Below, piece after piece: positions 4,500-5,704 of a DNA stretch of 5,704 nt. Position 1 is the first letter of the stretch. Each line of letters opens with the position of its first letter. The stretch is taken from contig CAIWDQ010000134.1 of NCBI GenBank assembly GCA_903911455.1, positions 1 to 5,704 on the forward strand. The letters are read 5' to 3'. Below the pieces are notes generated by a model, which saw only the letters and a program-made list of their open reading frames with translations, made no database searches and had not been told where the DNA came from. A program made the translations under genes and the position numbers. This stretch comes from an uncultured bacterium (GTDB lineage: Bacteria > Bacteroidota > Bacteroidia > Bacteroidales > JACABE01).

Positions 4500-5363
4500 A
4501 TGAAAAGAATATCAATATTATTAGCAGCAATTGCAATCTCATTCGTAAGTTTCGCACAGGATACCATAAGTGGTTATTCATTCCCAAACTATAGTATTAC
4601 TTCATTAAACCCAACTTCGGGTTTGGCTATCAATAATGGATTTCAGATATCATTTTATAGTAGCGATACACTTGCAAACGATACAATAGCTTTTACTAAC
4701 GGAGCTACAAGTGGTGATTATGCGGCAACTGCCACTCATTGGGATAATGGGATGAACACAAAATACTGGCTTATTAAATTTAAAGCTCCCGGATATACTA
4801 ATTTTACTGTTTCGTCAAAACAAAGAGCTGGAGGTACTGCAAATCCAGGTCCTAAAGACTTTAAAATACAATGGAAACTAAACAACGGGATTTATAATGA
4901 TGTAACGAATGGTGCAATTACAGTTGGTAACGACTGGACTACAGGTGTTGCAAATAATTTATCAATACCTGCTTCGGCTTTATCAGCAAATGATACTATA
5001 TATGTAAGATGGATATTGACTTCAAATCTAACTATTAATAATACAAATATCATAAACACCGGAGTAAGCAAGATAGATGATATTTATATAATGGGTACTT
5101 CAACTGTTGGTATAACAGATGATTCAAAGAAACCAGTAATAACTATTTATCCAAATCCTTCAACAGGTATTCTTCATATTGAATCAGCTAATAACATCAA
5201 AGAAATAGCTATTTATGATGTATTAGGTAAACTTGTATATTCAGGCATTTCAAATAAATACTACAACACACTTAATCTTGATTCTTATTATAAAGGTATC
5301 TATATCTTAAAATTAAAGTTTGCTGATTACAGTATTTATACTTCAAAAATATCTGTAAAGTAA
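4500..5363 (+). CDS. Secreted beta-sandwich protein with T9SS type A sorting domain
   Basis: The protein has 287 residues. A signal peptide (MKRISILLAAIAISFVSFAQ, cleavage near residue 20) is followed by an all-beta region of about 180 residues. Within it, YWLIKFKAPGYTNFTVSSKQ (90-109), GPKDFKIQW (117-125), a SIPASAL segment and IYVRWILTSN (167-176), then KIDDIYIMGT (191-200), recall the galactose-binding/jelly-roll-like modules common in Bacteroidota secreted proteins that often accompany nucleases or lamin-tail domains. No catalytic motif is visible, so a binding or adhesive role is an inference. Residues 207-287 are the T9SS type A sorting domain, with IYPNPSTGILHIE, IYDVLGKLVYSG and YYKGIYILKL. 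The gene stands alone, with its own promoter upstream and two stem-loops downstream. Its ATG is the only sensible start. Confidence 0.93.
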   Translation: MKRISILLAAIAISFVSFAQDTISGYSFPNYSITSLNPTSGLAINNGFQISFYSSDTLANDTIAFTNGATSGDYAATATHWDNGMNTKYWLIKFKAPGYTNFTVSSKQRAGGTANPGPKDFKIQWKLNNGIYNDVTNGAITVGNDWTTGVANNLSIPASALSANDTIYVRWILTSNLTINNTNIINTGVSKIDDIYIMGTSTVGITDDSKKPVITIYPNPSTGILHIESANNIKEIAIYDVLGKLVYSGISNKYYNTLNLDSYYKGIYILKLKFADYSIYTSKISVK

Positions 5364-5373
5364 AAAGACTTCA

Positions 5374-5402
5374 ATTGTCATTGGTTCACTCTTAATGACA
5401 AT
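5374..5402 (+). terminator. Perfect 9-bp stem-loop after the T9SS gene
   Basis: ATTGTCATT (5374-5382), 11-base loop, AATGACAAT (5394-5402), starting ten bases after the stop codon. The position suggests a transcript end or a 3' stabiliser. The stem is A/T-rich and the trailing sequence has only a short T run, so the terminator call is tentative. Confidence 0.45.
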
Positions 5403-5428
5403 ATTTCACTAAACTCTTATTATTAAAT

Positions 5429-5454
5429 CCTGTCAGGTTTTTCTTCCTGACAGG
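5429..5454. terminator. CCTGTCAGG/CCTGACAGG hairpin
   Basis: CCTGTCAGG (5429-5437), loop TTTTTCTT, CCTGACAGG (5446-5454), a perfect G/C-rich 9-bp stem. Palindromes built on CCTGTCAGG/CCTGACAGG are a frequent intergenic repeat in Bacteroidota and are usually regarded as bidirectional terminators. The T-run here lies in the loop, not after the stem. A partial relative, AAACCTGATGGG, follows at about 5476-5487. Confidence 0.6.
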
Positions 5455-5517
5455 TCTAACTCTAAAAAGGCTTTTAAACCTGATGGGATAAGAAAACCAG
5501 CCAGGATGCTTCAAAGA

Positions 5518-5557
5518 TTAGTCATCTAACTTAGTTGGCTAAAAGAATTGTGACTAA
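5518..5557. repeat. Weak inverted repeat TTAGTCA/TGACTAA
   Basis: TTAGTCA (5518-5524) faces TGACTAA (5551-5557) around 26 bases, which include a small TTAG/CTAA pair. It could be a further hairpin or chance in A/T-rich DNA. Bases 5558-5704 show no gene, repeat or promoter I can support. Confidence 0.3.
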
Positions 5558-5704
5558 CAATGACGTTAAAATACTTTTAATAGTGAATTCAATCCTTATA
5601 AAATAATATTTATTAGATTTAATTTTCAGTTTCTAAACAATCATATACTAATAGTTGTTAGGTATATAAATAATATTAACCTGACTAAAACAAAATACTT
5701 TCTA

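Overview
The window looks like an accessory, repeat-rich stretch of a low-GC Bacteroidota chromosome. Three things point there. Two proteins end in a type IX secretion (T9SS) type A sorting domain with the YPNP motif. Three promoters match the Bacteroidota pattern (TTTG, an 18-20 base spacer, TAnnTTTG), and no Shine-Dalgarno sites are visible. The intergenic DNA carries palindromic repeat families that I recognise from this phylum. The genus cannot be told from the sequence.

Layout. Bases 1-273 hold no gene, only three repeats: an 8-bp tandem repeat, a GTCATTGC...GCAATC palindrome and a CCTCTCC/GGAGAGG hairpin repeat. A minus-strand gene (274-1746) encodes a secreted protein with a predicted seven-bladed propeller, a PKD-like domain and a T9SS tail, with its own promoter at 1775-1806. 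A second minus-strand gene (1972-2889) encodes a protein without a signal peptide: a helical N-terminal two thirds and a carboxypeptidase-regulatory-like beta domain at the end. Both genes stop within a few bases of near-identical copies of the same 34-bp hairpin repeat. From 2890 to about 4500 there is no convincing gene. This stretch is a nest of repeats: a ~245-bp imperfect palindrome, a 70-bp direct repeat pair flanking two hairpins that differ only by compensated base pairs, another CCTCTCC hairpin, and an uninterrupted array of twenty 21-bp units (3793-4212). The array contains a 112-codon reading frame made of exactly 16 heptads. A plus-strand gene (4500-5363) with a clear promoter then encodes a second T9SS-exported protein. 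Two perfect 9-bp stem-loops follow it. The last ~150 bases hold nothing I can identify.

How the genes relate. The two T9SS cargo genes are on opposite strands 2.8 kb apart, are not in one operon, and have promoters of the same architecture with identical 20-base spacers. They probably share the export route (Sec signal peptide, then T9SS) rather than a pathway. No secretion machinery, mobility gene or defence gene is visible. The most unusual element is the 21-bp array: its period equals two turns of B-DNA and seven codons, it has a fresh-to-decayed gradient along its length, and whether it is protein-coding or a DNA-level minisatellite is open.
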